From assembly GCA_018399055.1 (NCBI GenBank), contig CP073762.1, forward strand, positions 930,001-994,000: a DNA stretch of 64,000 nt, in the 5' to 3' direction. Positions 9,247 to 17,431 of the stretch are shown one piece after another. The notes beneath the pieces were generated by a model. It saw nothing but the letters and a program-made list of their open reading frames with translations, did no database searches and was not told where the DNA came from. Each line of letters opens with the position of its first letter. Positions within the stretch are counted from its first letter, which is position 1. The position numbers and the translations under genes are program-made. Source of the DNA: Simkaniaceae bacterium (lineage in GTDB: Bacteria > Chlamydiota > Chlamydiia > Chlamydiales > Simkaniaceae).

Positions 9247-9411
9247 AGAGCCAATTGCAAAACCCCTGATGGTCCCTTTTTGGCCCTTTTCTCAAATTTG
9301 GCCATTTGACAAAATCACCCTACCCTAAAGGGTATGTGAAATTTTGTCACAGGACCAAATTTGTAAAAACTCCACAAAAATCGACTGATCAGGAGCTTAG
9401 CAATTGGCTCT
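9247..9411. repeat. 165-bp foldback palindrome (MITE-like or giant hairpin)
   Basis: The two halves are imperfect reverse complements over about 80 bases each. Perfectly paired blocks, outside to inside: AGAGCCAATTGC (9247-9258 with 9400-9411), CCTGAT (9265-9270 with 9388-9393), CAAATTTGG (9293-9301 with 9355-9363), TGACAAAAT (9307-9315 with 9341-9349), and an apical ACCCT/AGGGT hairpin (9322-9333). It lies between convergent genes. No coding capacity and no clear target duplication. It could be a foldback mobile element or a two-way transcription stop. Confidence 0.8.
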
Positions 9412-9422
9412 AAAGACCAAGT

Positions 9423-10058
9423 TTAAGCTTTAACGCCTTCCTGAGGCATCCACTTCTGTCTCAACTGAGATAGATAGTCAGAAGTATTTGACTTTGTTTT
9501 TGATAAGAAATCACCAATTTCCTTCCGCGTTGGAAGCGTGATGTCTCCTTTTCTAACCTTATGAACGCCATATGCAGTCGCTGATAAAAACAATACAGAT
9601 ACAAATAAAGCAAAAGCTTTTTGATTTCTTGAATACCCAGGAGGTTGATCAGCAGGTTTTACCCATCCTGGCGCAAGTTCTGGGTGTTTCTCAAATACTT
9701 GATTTACTTTAGCAGAAAAGGCTCCTGCAAAGACTGGAGTTGCGACATCCCCATCAATAACGGCGCCAGCGTGGATCATATTGAAAAGCTGAATCCTAGT
9801 TCCAATGACTTCTTCTTCCACTCTTTTTGAAGGGTGATCTTTTTTATACTTGGTGTAGATGAGAACACTATCTGCCGTATATGCTCTAAAAATCAAGATG
9901 GCGTGTGCTCCCTCTTCAGTTTGGGTTTCTAGCATTTTAACGTTGTAGGTGTTGCCGTCGTGGACAAGGTTAACTCCTTGAGTAAGGTTGTCCTGTCCGA
10001 GTGCATTAAGCCTATCATGAGTGCTTTGACCAAAGAAATTTGTAAATGTAATTGCCAT
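9423..10058 (-). CDS. Unknown tandem paralogue 1, single-span membrane protein
   Basis: 211 residues, one of three tandem paralogues. Layout: an N-terminal soluble domain of about 130 residues starting MAITFTNFFGQ, a Pro-rich linker, one membrane segment (KAFALFVSVLFLSATAYGVHKV), then a basic amphipathic tail (about 40 residues). There is no signal peptide, so a C-tail-anchored topology with the large domain on one side of a membrane is likely. Copies 1 and 2 are nearly identical from the membrane segment onward but differ in the N-terminal domain, a sign of recent duplication or gene conversion with selection on the N-terminal part. Function unknown. Confidence 0.75.
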   Translation of the reverse strand: MAITFTNFFGQSTHDRLNALGQDNLTQGVNLVHDGNTYNVKMLETQTEEGAHAILIFRAYTADSVLIYTKYKKDHPSKRVEEEVIGTRIQLFNMIHAGAVIDGDVATPVFAGAFSAKVNQVFEKHPELAPGWVKPADQPPGYSRNQKAFALFVSVLFLSATAYGVHKVRKGDITLPTRKEIGDFLSKTKSNTSDYLSQLRQKWMPQEGVKA

Positions 10059-10071
10059 GCTTCCCTCTCCT

Positions 10072-10725
10072 TTATACTTTAACTGGGGCGCCTTGGGGAC
10101 GCAGTTTTTGTTTCATCTGAGCTAGGTAGTCAGAAAGTGTGTTTTTTGTATCGGACAAGAATTTAGAGACATCCTGTCTTGTTGGGATTGAGATATCCCC
10201 TTTTCTAACCTTATGTACACCATATGCAGCCACTGATAGAAACAACACAGACACAAACAAAGCAGAAGCTTTTTGATTTTTTGACCATCCACTAGAAGGA
10301 ACATCTGGTGTGCGCACTTTAGGTTCCAAATCAGGGAACTTTCGAACAAAGGATTCTTCTTTCGGTGAGAGGTCGCGCGTTAGGGTGGGGGCGCTCTCGT
10401 CTCCAAGAACTTCTCCATTTGTTAATAGATCAAGAATTTTAGGGGCGACTTCAACAACGCCAGTATCATCTGCAGATAGCTGTCTAGATGCCTTCGTGGG
10501 CTTCCAAAAGCATTCAGTCGCTAAAATAACGCCCGAATGAATCCGACATCCAAGGTTTTCGACATCTTCTCCGCGAGTGTTTTTGAGTGTGACTTCCATA
10601 ACTTTTACATTATAGATTTTTTCGCCAAGTTTAATATTGACACCTTGTGTCAACTTTTCAACACCAACTCTTTCAAAAGCAGCAACGTGCTCTTGATTCA
10701 AATACTTATTTAACGTAATAGCCAT
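10072..10725 (-). CDS. Unknown tandem paralogue 2, single-span membrane protein
   Basis: 217 residues starting MAITLNKYLNQEH. It has the same layout as its downstream neighbour: variable N-terminal domain, membrane segment (KASALFVSVLFLSVAAYGVHKV) and basic tail. Only 13 bases separate its stop from the ATG of paralogue 1, so they are co-transcribed. The N-terminal domain shares short blocks with copy 1 (LTQGVN, YNVK) but is otherwise diverged. A terminator belonging to copy 3 lies upstream, so copies 1 and 2 should have their own promoter near 10740-10790. Function unknown. Confidence 0.75.
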   Translation of the reverse strand: MAITLNKYLNQEHVAAFERVGVEKLTQGVNIKLGEKIYNVKVMEVTLKNTRGEDVENLGCRIHSGVILATECFWKPTKASRQLSADDTGVVEVAPKILDLLTNGEVLGDESAPTLTRDLSPKEESFVRKFPDLEPKVRTPDVPSSGWSKNQKASALFVSVLFLSVAAYGVHKVRKGDISIPTRQDVSKFLSDTKNTLSDYLAQMKQKLRPQGAPVKV

Positions 10726-10790
10726 TTGTCTATCCCTAAATGTAACTTGTTTTGCGAGGAATATAGTGATTGTAAGTTTATTTTTCCACT

Positions 10791-10814
10791 AAAAAAGGTG
10801 GGTTTGGCCCACCT
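10791..10814 (-). terminator. Terminator after tandem paralogue 3
   Basis: On the minus strand AGGTGGG and CCCACCT form a seven-base stem with a five-base loop, followed by a run of six T (read on the plus strand as the A run at 10791-10796). It lies 29 bases past the stop of the 10844-11491 gene and separates it from paralogues 1 and 2. Confidence 0.8.
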
Positions 10815-10843
10815 TGGAATCTTAACTAAGAGTAAAGAAAAGC

Positions 10844-11491
10844 TTAAGCAGCAGCTGCCCCTTTTCTCCAGTTTCTAAGTTTTTCTAGAGAAGCCTTAAG
10901 GTCCTCTAAAGTAGGCGTTTTAGGAGCCTTGAGATCATAATGGTTAACCATTTTTTTGGCTCCATAAGCAATCGTCATTGTTGCGAGAACAGTAACAACT
11001 AGTAGCGAAGCTTTCTGAGGTCTTGTCCATTCAGTCGTTGTCACAGGAGGAATAATTACCTCTTCCTCTTCTACTTCAACTTTTTTAGGTGTTGCAAGTC
11101 CTTCTTGGGCCTCATAAAATACTGTTTCAGCTTCTTTTAGATTTCCTTTGAAGATAATCTCTTCAGCCTCTTCAACAATAGTTCCTTGAATAATGACTTC
11201 AAAAAATCGTGTTCCCATAGGAATTGCCCCATTTCCAAAGCCGGAACCTGCAATAAATTCAGCTCTACTGTTTCCCTGATCATAGTAACGGATTTCATGT
11301 CCTGTTTCAGTGTATGCCTGAAAAATAAGTCTTGTTTTTAGCCCATCTTCAGTAGTGGTAGGAAGGATTTGAAAATGGTATCTCTTATCATTATGTTCTA
11401 TGACGGCTCCCCTCAATAAGGCCGCTTCTTTTTCTTTTAGAGGGCCGATAACGTGAGGTGATGTAAAGTAATGATTAAAATTAACAGCCAT
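10844..11491 (-). CDS. Unknown tandem paralogue 3, single-span membrane protein
   Basis: 215 residues starting MAVNFNHYFTSPH. It is the most distant of the three paralogues: the N-terminal domain keeps the same short motifs (aromatic start, a YHFQIL strand where the others have YNVKVM or YNVKML), an acidic linker (VEVEEEEVI) replaces the Pro-rich one, and the membrane segment is KASLLVVTVLATMTIAYGAKKM. It is transcribed on its own, judging by the terminator that follows. The repeated layout in three copies suggests a lineage-specific family, possibly host-facing, but no localisation signal is visible. Confidence 0.72.
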   Translation of the reverse strand: MAVNFNHYFTSPHVIGPLKEKEAALLRGAVIEHNDKRYHFQILPTTTEDGLKTRLIFQAYTETGHEIRYYDQGNSRAEFIAGSGFGNGAIPMGTRFFEVIIQGTIVEEAEEIIFKGNLKEAETVFYEAQEGLATPKKVEVEEEEVIIPPVTTTEWTRPQKASLLVVTVLATMTIAYGAKKMVNHYDLKAPKTPTLEDLKASLEKLRNWRKGAAAA

Positions 11492-11582
11492 GATATTCCC
11501 TAATATGTTTATTTGATTTTGGAGAAATCATAACGATAATGAGACTAAAAATCAATTAAATAATTAGTTTGATATTAGGGCG

Positions 11583-12887
11583 CTATAGGTAGTCGATATG
11601 CCGCATATTATCGAGCTTCTTGCTGAAAAGGACGAGAATGAAAGCTGGGACAAATGAGGTGACAACAAAAATATCGAAAAAGCTTGAGAGGTGGATCTTA
11701 GTCATCCAGCCGGCAACATATCCTCCGAGGTAAAAGCCAATTCCGATGCAGGCAAACCATACTCCTGTAAGGAGTCCGCGGTAGCGGTGGGGGCTAAGAT
11801 GGGTCACAAGTGAGAGACCAATGGGAGCAAGAAAAAGCTCGGCAAGGGCCATAAGACCAAAGGAAGAGATTAAGTAGAAGGGATTCACGTGAGCGTGATC
11901 GGCGCCTTGGGGAATATGAGCTGCTGCCCGTTGCATCACGAGGAAGCAGAGTCCCATGAAGAATAGACTGAGGGCTGTTTTCATTGGAGGGCTTGCACTT
12001 GATTTGATGCGTCGCAAAAAGAGGTAGAGGGAAGCAAGGGGGAAAGCGAAGATAAGGAGGAAGAAGGTTTCTGTCGAGGTAAACCAAGGGGTTGGAACCG
12101 TAAACCCATCAAACGTCCTGTCCGTAAACTTAAGAGCAAACAGGGTCATTGAAGAACCTGCTTGATTATAGGCCATCCAAAAAAGAATCGAAACGAGTGT
12201 CATGATCAATATGACATAGATACGGTTTTTTTCATGTTTTTTGAGGGGAAAGTGATTGGGGTCGTCCTTTTTTGAGACGAAGTAATGGGAGGGGACTTCA
12301 AGATTTTTAAATTTCCCGATCACAGTAAAGTAAGGGACAATGCCAAGCATCTGAACACAGCCACACAGGATAAAGACGAGTCTCCAATCAATCGTTTGGA
12401 GATAGCCCAGGACGATCATGGCGACGAAGATTCCAACGTTGACCGAAGCATAGTAAATGGAAAATCCTCCCTCACGGATGTGAGGTCTTTTTGCGTAAAC
12501 ACTTCCTAAAAGAGAGTAAATGGCTGGGGTAAACAGTCCTCCTCCAAAAGCAAGAAGAGCTAGTGCTGGAAGAATGAGAGTCTCGCTCAAGGTTGCCAGT
12601 AAAAAACATCCTGCAGCTGTCAAAAGTGTTCCAAGGAGTATGGGGCTTTGGTAGTTCCACTTATCAGCAATCCATCCTCCTAAAATAGGGAGTGTAAAAG
12701 CGATTCCTGTGTATGCGCCGAAAAGATGCGTTGCTTTTGGTGTGGAGTATGAAAGATGTGTCACGAGGTAAAGAACAAGGAGGTTCCCAATTCCCCAATA
12801 GGCGAAACGTTGGCACATTTCTGTGAGGGCAAGGAGATACATTTCACGAGGGTGCTTATTCGAAAAAATTACGTCTTGTCGTTTCAT
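11583..12887 (-). CDS. POT/PTR-type MFS transporter (peptide transporter-like)
   Basis: Inner-membrane carrier of 434 residues with about twelve hydrophobic segments. The N-terminal TM1 motif reads EMCQRFAYWG, and the following LFGAYTGIAFTLPILGGWIAD block is typical of proton-dependent oligopeptide transporters. The second acidic residue of the ExxER motif is Gln here (Glu23, Gln26, Arg27), so proton coupling may be changed. It is shorter than E. coli DtpA (about 500). The likely role is uptake of host peptides or a related small molecule. Monocistronic, divergent from the heptosyltransferase gene. Confidence 0.85.
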   Translation of the reverse strand: MKRQDVIFSNKHPREMYLLALTEMCQRFAYWGIGNLLVLYLVTHLSYSTPKATHLFGAYTGIAFTLPILGGWIADKWNYQSPILLGTLLTAAGCFLLATLSETLILPALALLAFGGGLFTPAIYSLLGSVYAKRPHIREGGFSIYYASVNVGIFVAMIVLGYLQTIDWRLVFILCGCVQMLGIVPYFTVIGKFKNLEVPSHYFVSKKDDPNHFPLKKHEKNRIYVILIMTLVSILFWMAYNQAGSSMTLFALKFTDRTFDGFTVPTPWFTSTETFFLLIFAFPLASLYLFLRRIKSSASPPMKTALSLFFMGLCFLVMQRAAAHIPQGADHAHVNPFYLISSFGLMALAELFLAPIGLSLVTHLSPHRYRGLLTGVWFACIGIGFYLGGYVAGWMTKIHLSSFFDIFVVTSFVPAFILVLFSKKLDNMRHIDYL

Positions 12888-13027
12888 TCATCCTCGTGTA
12901 AAACAATGTTTTGAATTCCCTTTCTAGGTATAGCCTCAAAAGGGGATTTAGGCTATGATTTCTTATGAAACATTTTGTACTATACCCGTATATTTTTGAA
13001 GCTAAATTATTTGATGTCTGAAAAAAG

Positions 13028-14062
13028 ATGAAAATCCTTCTTGTTAAAACGTCCTCTCTCGGTGACATCATTCAAACACTTCCCGTTGTTTCTTTTCTTA
13101 AGGAAAAATATCCTGAAGCAGAAATTGATTGGGTTGTTGAAAAGCCTTTCAGAGAGCTTCTAGAAGCTCATCCCGATATTCACACCGTCATTCCTATTGA
13201 GATGCGTACATGGAGAAAAAACCTCACTAAGCATCGAAGTGCGATTCGCTCGGCAATAAAAGCGCTACGTTGCAAAAACTATGACCTTCTTTTCGATCTG
13301 CAGGGAAATATTAAATCAGCACTTATTACAAAATGTATTCGTGCTAAAGAAAAGGTGGGAACCACATTTAGATCGGCGCCAGAGTGGCCAAATGCACTGG
13401 CTTTAACTCGCCGGTATCCTCTGAATAAAAAGGATCCTATTTCCCTCCAATATCTCTCTATTGTGCAGCAGCACTTTTCCCTAAAACCTCACCCCATTAA
13501 CACCTCCCTGCCTCTCATCATTACTCAAAAGGAATCGGCTTGGATTCTCTCGGAGTTAAAAGGAAACCACCGCACGATGATCTGTCCAGGGTCTAACTGG
13601 GAAAACAAGAAGCTTTCCCTTCCGACCTGGATCGAACTTCTCAAAGAACTTTCGCGAAGGAAAGAAACCCATTTCTATCTTGTTTGGGGAAGCCCTAAAG
13701 AGGAGCAAGAAGCTCTAGCCCTTCATGCGCAATTTCCCTCTCATAGCACTGTTCTCCTAAAGATGAGCCTTCCCCTATGGCAGAATTTCATGTCACATAT
13801 GGACGCGATTTATACCGTCGATTCAAGTGCGCTTCACCTTGCAGCAACAACCTCTGTTCCTACGCTGAGTTTCTTCGGTCCCTCAAACGCCTCAGTCTAC
13901 AAACCCCCACAGAATATCCACAAGGCCTTCCAAGGAACCTGTCCTTACGGCAAGACTTTTACTAAGCGATGCCCAGCTCTTCGGACGTGCACAACCGGCG
14001 CCTGCCTTAAAGAAGTGTGTCCAAAAAGGCTTCTAAATTCCTTAACAGAACCTAGTGAATAG
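13028..14062 (+). CDS. waaC: ADP-heptose:LPS heptosyltransferase (WaaC-like, GT9)
   Basis: Adds L-glycero-D-manno-heptose to the LPS inner core at the inner membrane. 344 residues. The start KILLVKTSSLGDIIQTLPV is the GT9 N-terminal block; ICPGSNWENKKLSL and TVDSSALHLAATTSVPTLSFFG form the nucleotide-sugar site. The opening resembles heptosyltransferase I (WaaC) more than WaaF. The last 30 residues hold a Cys-rich patch (RCPALRTCTTGACLKEVC), also common in GT9 enzymes. Chlamydiaceae LPS lacks heptose, so this points to a fuller core in this lineage (inference). It converges with the oxidoreductase gene, overlapping by 11 bp. Confidence 0.85.
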   Translation: MKILLVKTSSLGDIIQTLPVVSFLKEKYPEAEIDWVVEKPFRELLEAHPDIHTVIPIEMRTWRKNLTKHRSAIRSAIKALRCKNYDLLFDLQGNIKSALITKCIRAKEKVGTTFRSAPEWPNALALTRRYPLNKKDPISLQYLSIVQQHFSLKPHPINTSLPLIITQKESAWILSELKGNHRTMICPGSNWENKKLSLPTWIELLKELSRRKETHFYLVWGSPKEEQEALALHAQFPSHSTVLLKMSLPLWQNFMSHMDAIYTVDSSALHLAATTSVPTLSFFGPSNASVYKPPQNIHKAFQGTCPYGKTFTKRCPALRTCTTGACLKEVCPKRLLNSLTEPSE

Positions 14063-15002
14063 AAAGAATGATTCTTTTTCCTTTAGTGCCTCTGAGTACA
14101 GTTTGGTAGGCCTCTGTGGCCTTTGTGAGAGGAAAGGTTGTTTCTTTGGAAATCGGAAGGGGTGTAAGCTTTTCGGACTCAAATCCCTGTTTGAGATCGG
14201 TGAGAAAAGATTTGTTTTCCTCAAAGTTAAAGTCAACAGTGTTGATGCCGCAAATCTCTTGGTTAGCTCGGTAGAAGTGAAAGAGGTTTAAAGGGGCTTC
14301 TCTTTTCCCTTCAGGTGCTGCAATAACAGCCATTCGTCCAAACTTTTTTAAGGAATCAATTTGAGGTTGCCAATGGACATTGCCGATGGTGTTAAGAATA
14401 ACGTCGTATTTGTGATCGAAGGTGGTGGTGGCGTCCCATCCTAGTTTCTTTGCAGCGGCGACATCTTCTTGAGTGCGGACAAGGGCTGTGGGGTGACAAT
14501 GTTTCCATTTGCAAATGGAGAGAGCAGCGCGCCCTACTTGCCCCAGCCCACCGATCACAAGAACTTCTTCATTCGGTTTGATTTGCGCTCGAGAAACAAG
14601 GCTGTAATAGGCGGTAGTATAGGGAAGGGTTTGTGCTCCGGCTTCTTCTGGAGAGAGGTTATTAGGAATCTCGGATAAGGAAGATTCGGGAAGGGCAAGG
14701 TATTCGGCATGGCATCCATTTGTATCGATTCCTGCGGATCCCCCAGTTCCCCACACCTTTTTTCCAACGATGTTAGGGCTTCCTTTGATGACAACTCCAG
14801 CAAAGTCTCTTCCTGGGATGCGAGGTAGATGTGCATGAGAAAAGTATCCTAATGCTCCTAGAGCATCGCTTGGGTTCACCCCTGAGACATGAACTTCAAT
14901 AAGACACTCTCCTTTTTGGGGTGTGGGTATGGGGACTTCAGAAATTTGAAGGTCTAGTTCTTCAAGAGAAGAAAAATGTGTGTTTAGAACAAGCGCTTTC
15001 AT
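14052..15002 (-). CDS. NADPH:quinone oxidoreductase-like MDR-family enzyme
   Basis: Zinc-free medium-chain dehydrogenase/reductase of 316 residues. The GroES-like N-terminal domain carries HLPRIPGRDFAGVV; the Rossmann domain carries GGLGQVGRAALSICKW, the dinucleotide-binding turn. No structural-zinc Cys cluster is visible, which fits quinone reductase-type members that use NADPH to reduce quinones or enones. The true substrate cannot be read from sequence. The 3' end overlaps waaC by 11 bp. Monocistronic. Confidence 0.82.
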   Translation of the reverse strand: MKALVLNTHFSSLEELDLQISEVPIPTPQKGECLIEVHVSGVNPSDALGALGYFSHAHLPRIPGRDFAGVVIKGSPNIVGKKVWGTGGSAGIDTNGCHAEYLALPESSLSEIPNNLSPEEAGAQTLPYTTAYYSLVSRAQIKPNEEVLVIGGLGQVGRAALSICKWKHCHPTALVRTQEDVAAAKKLGWDATTTFDHKYDVILNTIGNVHWQPQIDSLKKFGRMAVIAAPEGKREAPLNLFHFYRANQEICGINTVDFNFEENKSFLTDLKQGFESEKLTPLPISKETTFPLTKATEAYQTVLRGTKGKRIILSIH

Positions 15003-15058
15003 ACTTTTCTATATATAGAAATAAGTGACTAATTTTCACAGGAAATTCGGAGTTGTTC

Positions 15059-16168
15059 TTACAGAGTAGAAAGGAGAAGGTCGAAGTCGATATGGGATTC
15101 AACGACTTCGACAGCTTCATTGATTTTCTCTTTGTCTTCTTTGCGGATCTTAACGGTGTAGGAAGTAATCATCTCCATGGCGCGGTAGGAGCTGACAGGA
15201 GCGTAGAGCATGGGGATATTGGCTTTTTTGAGCGCTTCAAGGATGGTTTGTCGAGGAGGCGTGTCACCAGTGAGGATGATTCCTACGGAGAGATCTTCTT
15301 GAGGGTTGGCGATTTTAACGTCCCAATGCTTGGTTAGGGTGGACAGGATAATATCTTCGCGATTCGAAGGAGTGATAATGAGTTGGTTGGGAAGTATCAG
15401 TTCCCGATAGTTTTTGAGGGAGGTGGCGACAAGGCGCATGTGGCGAAAGTGACGCATGTGGTGGTCTTCCCCGGTGAGCAATGTGGCATTAAAAAGGGAT
15501 TCGTAGTCTTGCATTGTGGGGTTACTTAGAAAAGGATCGAAGGGGATGCAGCCAAGAATAGGGATGTTCCAATGGGCGAGGGCTTTTTTCATATAAGTAA
15601 GGACCATATCTCGTTTATCATCATGTACGCGGTTTAAGATGATTCCGGCAATACGTACTCCTTCGGCGTCGCAAAGGGCTTTATTGACGGCAAGGGCATC
15701 AAAGGAGGAGCCAAGGCCACCAGAGGCAACGAGAATCATGGGCAGTCCAAGGAGGGATGCAACGCGGGCGTTGCTGAAGTTGACAATCGACCCAACACCA
15801 ACATGTCCTGTTCCCTCAATAACAATTGCATCGCTTGACTTAGATATTGTCTTGTAACTTTCTTCAATTTTCGATTGCAGGTCTTTTTCTTTGACTTTCC
15901 CATCTAGAAAATCACGGGTAAACCCTCGCGGGAAAAGAACTGGGCTCATTGCGGCTTCAGCTTGCTTTAGATTAAAATGGTCTTTAAACAGAACCACATC
16001 CTTGTCGACATGAACGCCTGTTTCAATCTCCACGTGTTCTTGTCCAATGGGCTTGATAAAGCCCACATTTTTATGTTTTTTCAATAGCCCCGAAACCAGG
16101 CCGAGACAGGTTGTGGTTTTCCCGACATGTTGTCCCGTCGCTGCAACAAAGAAAGCTTTTTTAGACAA
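15059..16168 (-). CDS. BioD-like P-loop protein with DRTGG domain (Pta N-terminal-like, no Pta domain)
   Basis: 369 residues. The N-terminus (ATGQHVGKTTTCLGLV) is a BioD/CobQ-type P-loop domain; the C-terminal part (about 230-340; VGIILTGDTPPRQ, IPMLYAPVSSYRAME) is a DRTGG domain. Together they match the regulatory N-terminal part of long phosphotransacetylases, but the acetyltransferase domain is missing, so it is not an active Pta. Stand-alone proteins of this type are known and have no settled function. The ATG lies within the last bases of the NUDIX gene (8-bp overlap), so the two are co-translated. Confidence 0.82.
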   Translation of the reverse strand: MSKKAFFVAATGQHVGKTTTCLGLVSGLLKKHKNVGFIKPIGQEHVEIETGVHVDKDVVLFKDHFNLKQAEAAMSPVLFPRGFTRDFLDGKVKEKDLQSKIEESYKTISKSSDAIVIEGTGHVGVGSIVNFSNARVASLLGLPMILVASGGLGSSFDALAVNKALCDAEGVRIAGIILNRVHDDKRDMVLTYMKKALAHWNIPILGCIPFDPFLSNPTMQDYESLFNATLLTGEDHHMRHFRHMRLVATSLKNYRELILPNQLIITPSNREDIILSTLTKHWDVKIANPQEDLSVGIILTGDTPPRQTILEALKKANIPMLYAPVSSYRAMEMITSYTVKIRKEDKEKINEAVEVVESHIDFDLLLSTL

Positions 16169-16625
16169 TGGCGGCCTCCACTTTTAACAGATGGCAAATC
16201 GTCTCCTGAGTTTCTTCGAAGATTTCTTCATCACTTTTCATTGCTTCGACCTCTTCTAAAGAAAAGTACTGGATAGGATCAGGGGAGTTAGGGGTTGGAT
16301 CTCCTACGGGAATGGCTAGGTAAATGAGATCGAGATGTTGGTGGGCAGGAGTCTCTTGATGCTGGGGGATCTCTTCAACAAGGCACATGTAGGGACGCTC
16401 AAAAGAGGAGGCATTCCACCGTTTGACCCAGAGGTTTTCTTGTTTGGTAAAAGAGATTTCAAGTCCTGTTTCTTCCATGACCTCCCGCCTTGCTGCCTCA
16501 GGGGGAGATTCATTTTTTTCAATATGCCCACCAGGAGGGAGCCACTTTTTCAATTTTGGATGAAAAAGGAGAAGGACCCTCTCTTCATGGAGGATGTAAA
16601 CGGAGGTGGTAAAGTGACGTTCCAT
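16161..16625 (-). CDS. NUDIX hydrolase
   Basis: Hydrolyses a nucleoside diphosphate linked to another group. From the ATG at 16625 (MERHFTTSVYILHEERVLLL) the protein has 154 residues, and the full NUDIX box spans about 33-55: G, five residues, E, seven residues, REVMEETGL. The open frame runs upstream to 16706, but that extension nearly reaches the divergent mazG start and looks non-coding. GGAG lies close before 16625. The substrate is unclear; the pairing with the BioD/DRTGG gene and the divergent mazG suggests nucleotide-pool sanitation (inference). Confidence 0.87.
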   Translation of the reverse strand: MERHFTTSVYILHEERVLLLFHPKLKKWLPPGGHIEKNESPPEAARREVMEETGLEISFTKQENLWVKRWNASSFERPYMCLVEEIPQHQETPAHQHLDLIYLAIPVGDPTPNSPDPIQYFSLEEVEAMKSDEEIFEETQETICHLLKVEAAIV

Positions 16626-16707
16626 GTCTCCGATTATATCGCTCGTTTTATTATTTTGCACTGCGTTATTGAAAAACTTGTGCAGGCAGTGTATCCTATG
16701 CTGCATT

Positions 16708-17322
16708 ATGGAAGAATTTGACGAACTTGTAGAAATTGCCGATATCCTTCACGGGCCCGATGGGTGCCCTTGGGACCGAAAGCAAACGTTTCAATCACTC
16801 CGTCCTCACGTTCTCGAAGAAGTTCACGAGCTTCTTGAAGCTGTTGATGACGATGATGCAAAGGGGATGGTTGAGGAGCTAGGCGATGTCCTTTTCCAAA
16901 TTATTTTCTATGGTAAGCTTGGGGAAAAGACCAAACGCTTTTCCCTCGAGGATATCATCACAACGGTTAGCGAGAAACTTGTACGCCGCCACCCCCATGT
17001 TTTTGGAGATGTTGAGGTCAAGAATGCTAATGAAGTCGTCCATCATTGGGAAAAGGCAAAAGCCGAAGAGAAGAAGGAGCGAAAGCATCCGCTTGAGGGA
17101 ATTCCTAAAACGCTCGGAGCCCTCGCACGGGCTCAAAAAATTGTTTCCAAAATTATTCGCACCAAGCTTTCATTTCCTCAAAAAGAGCAGAAATCTTCTG
17201 CTGAAATTGCAATTGGTGATCAATTCCTAGATCTTGTGATCCAAGCACAGCAGGAAGGCGTCGATGCGGAAAGCGCTCTTCGAGCGGCTCTTAAAAAATA
17301 CGAAGCTCTTTTTGATGCCTAA
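16708..17322 (+). CDS. mazG: Nucleoside triphosphate pyrophosphohydrolase MazG
   Basis: Cleaves NTPs or dNTPs to monophosphate and pyrophosphate and so removes non-canonical nucleotides or tunes ppGpp-linked stress. 204 residues from the ATG at 16708. CPWDRKQTFQSLRPHVLEEV is the canonical MazG opening, and the metal-binding pairs are EEVHELLEA and EELGDVLFQ. A second block (HPHVFGDV, VHHWEKAK) completes the N-terminal domain; the C-terminal domain is shorter than in E. coli (263 residues). The frame is open upstream to 16624, but the family start is at 16708. Confidence 0.94.
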   Translation: MEEFDELVEIADILHGPDGCPWDRKQTFQSLRPHVLEEVHELLEAVDDDDAKGMVEELGDVLFQIIFYGKLGEKTKRFSLEDIITTVSEKLVRRHPHVFGDVEVKNANEVVHHWEKAKAEEKKERKHPLEGIPKTLGALARAQKIVSKIIRTKLSFPQKEQKSSAEIAIGDQFLDLVIQAQQEGVDAESALRAALKKYEALFDA

Positions 17323-17431
17323 GGACTCATAAGAAAATAAGACGTGTCGAATTGCAAGAGTTTCTGCGTAATTATTCTGCTTTAAAATTGGTTGAAAAAA
17401 AGTTATCCTCCTCAGAAAGGGATGTGTTATT

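Noticed and set aside
9247-9411. Ordinary rho-independent terminator
   Set aside because: The palindrome is about 80 bases per arm and lacks a terminal T run; a normal terminator is 20-40 bases in all.
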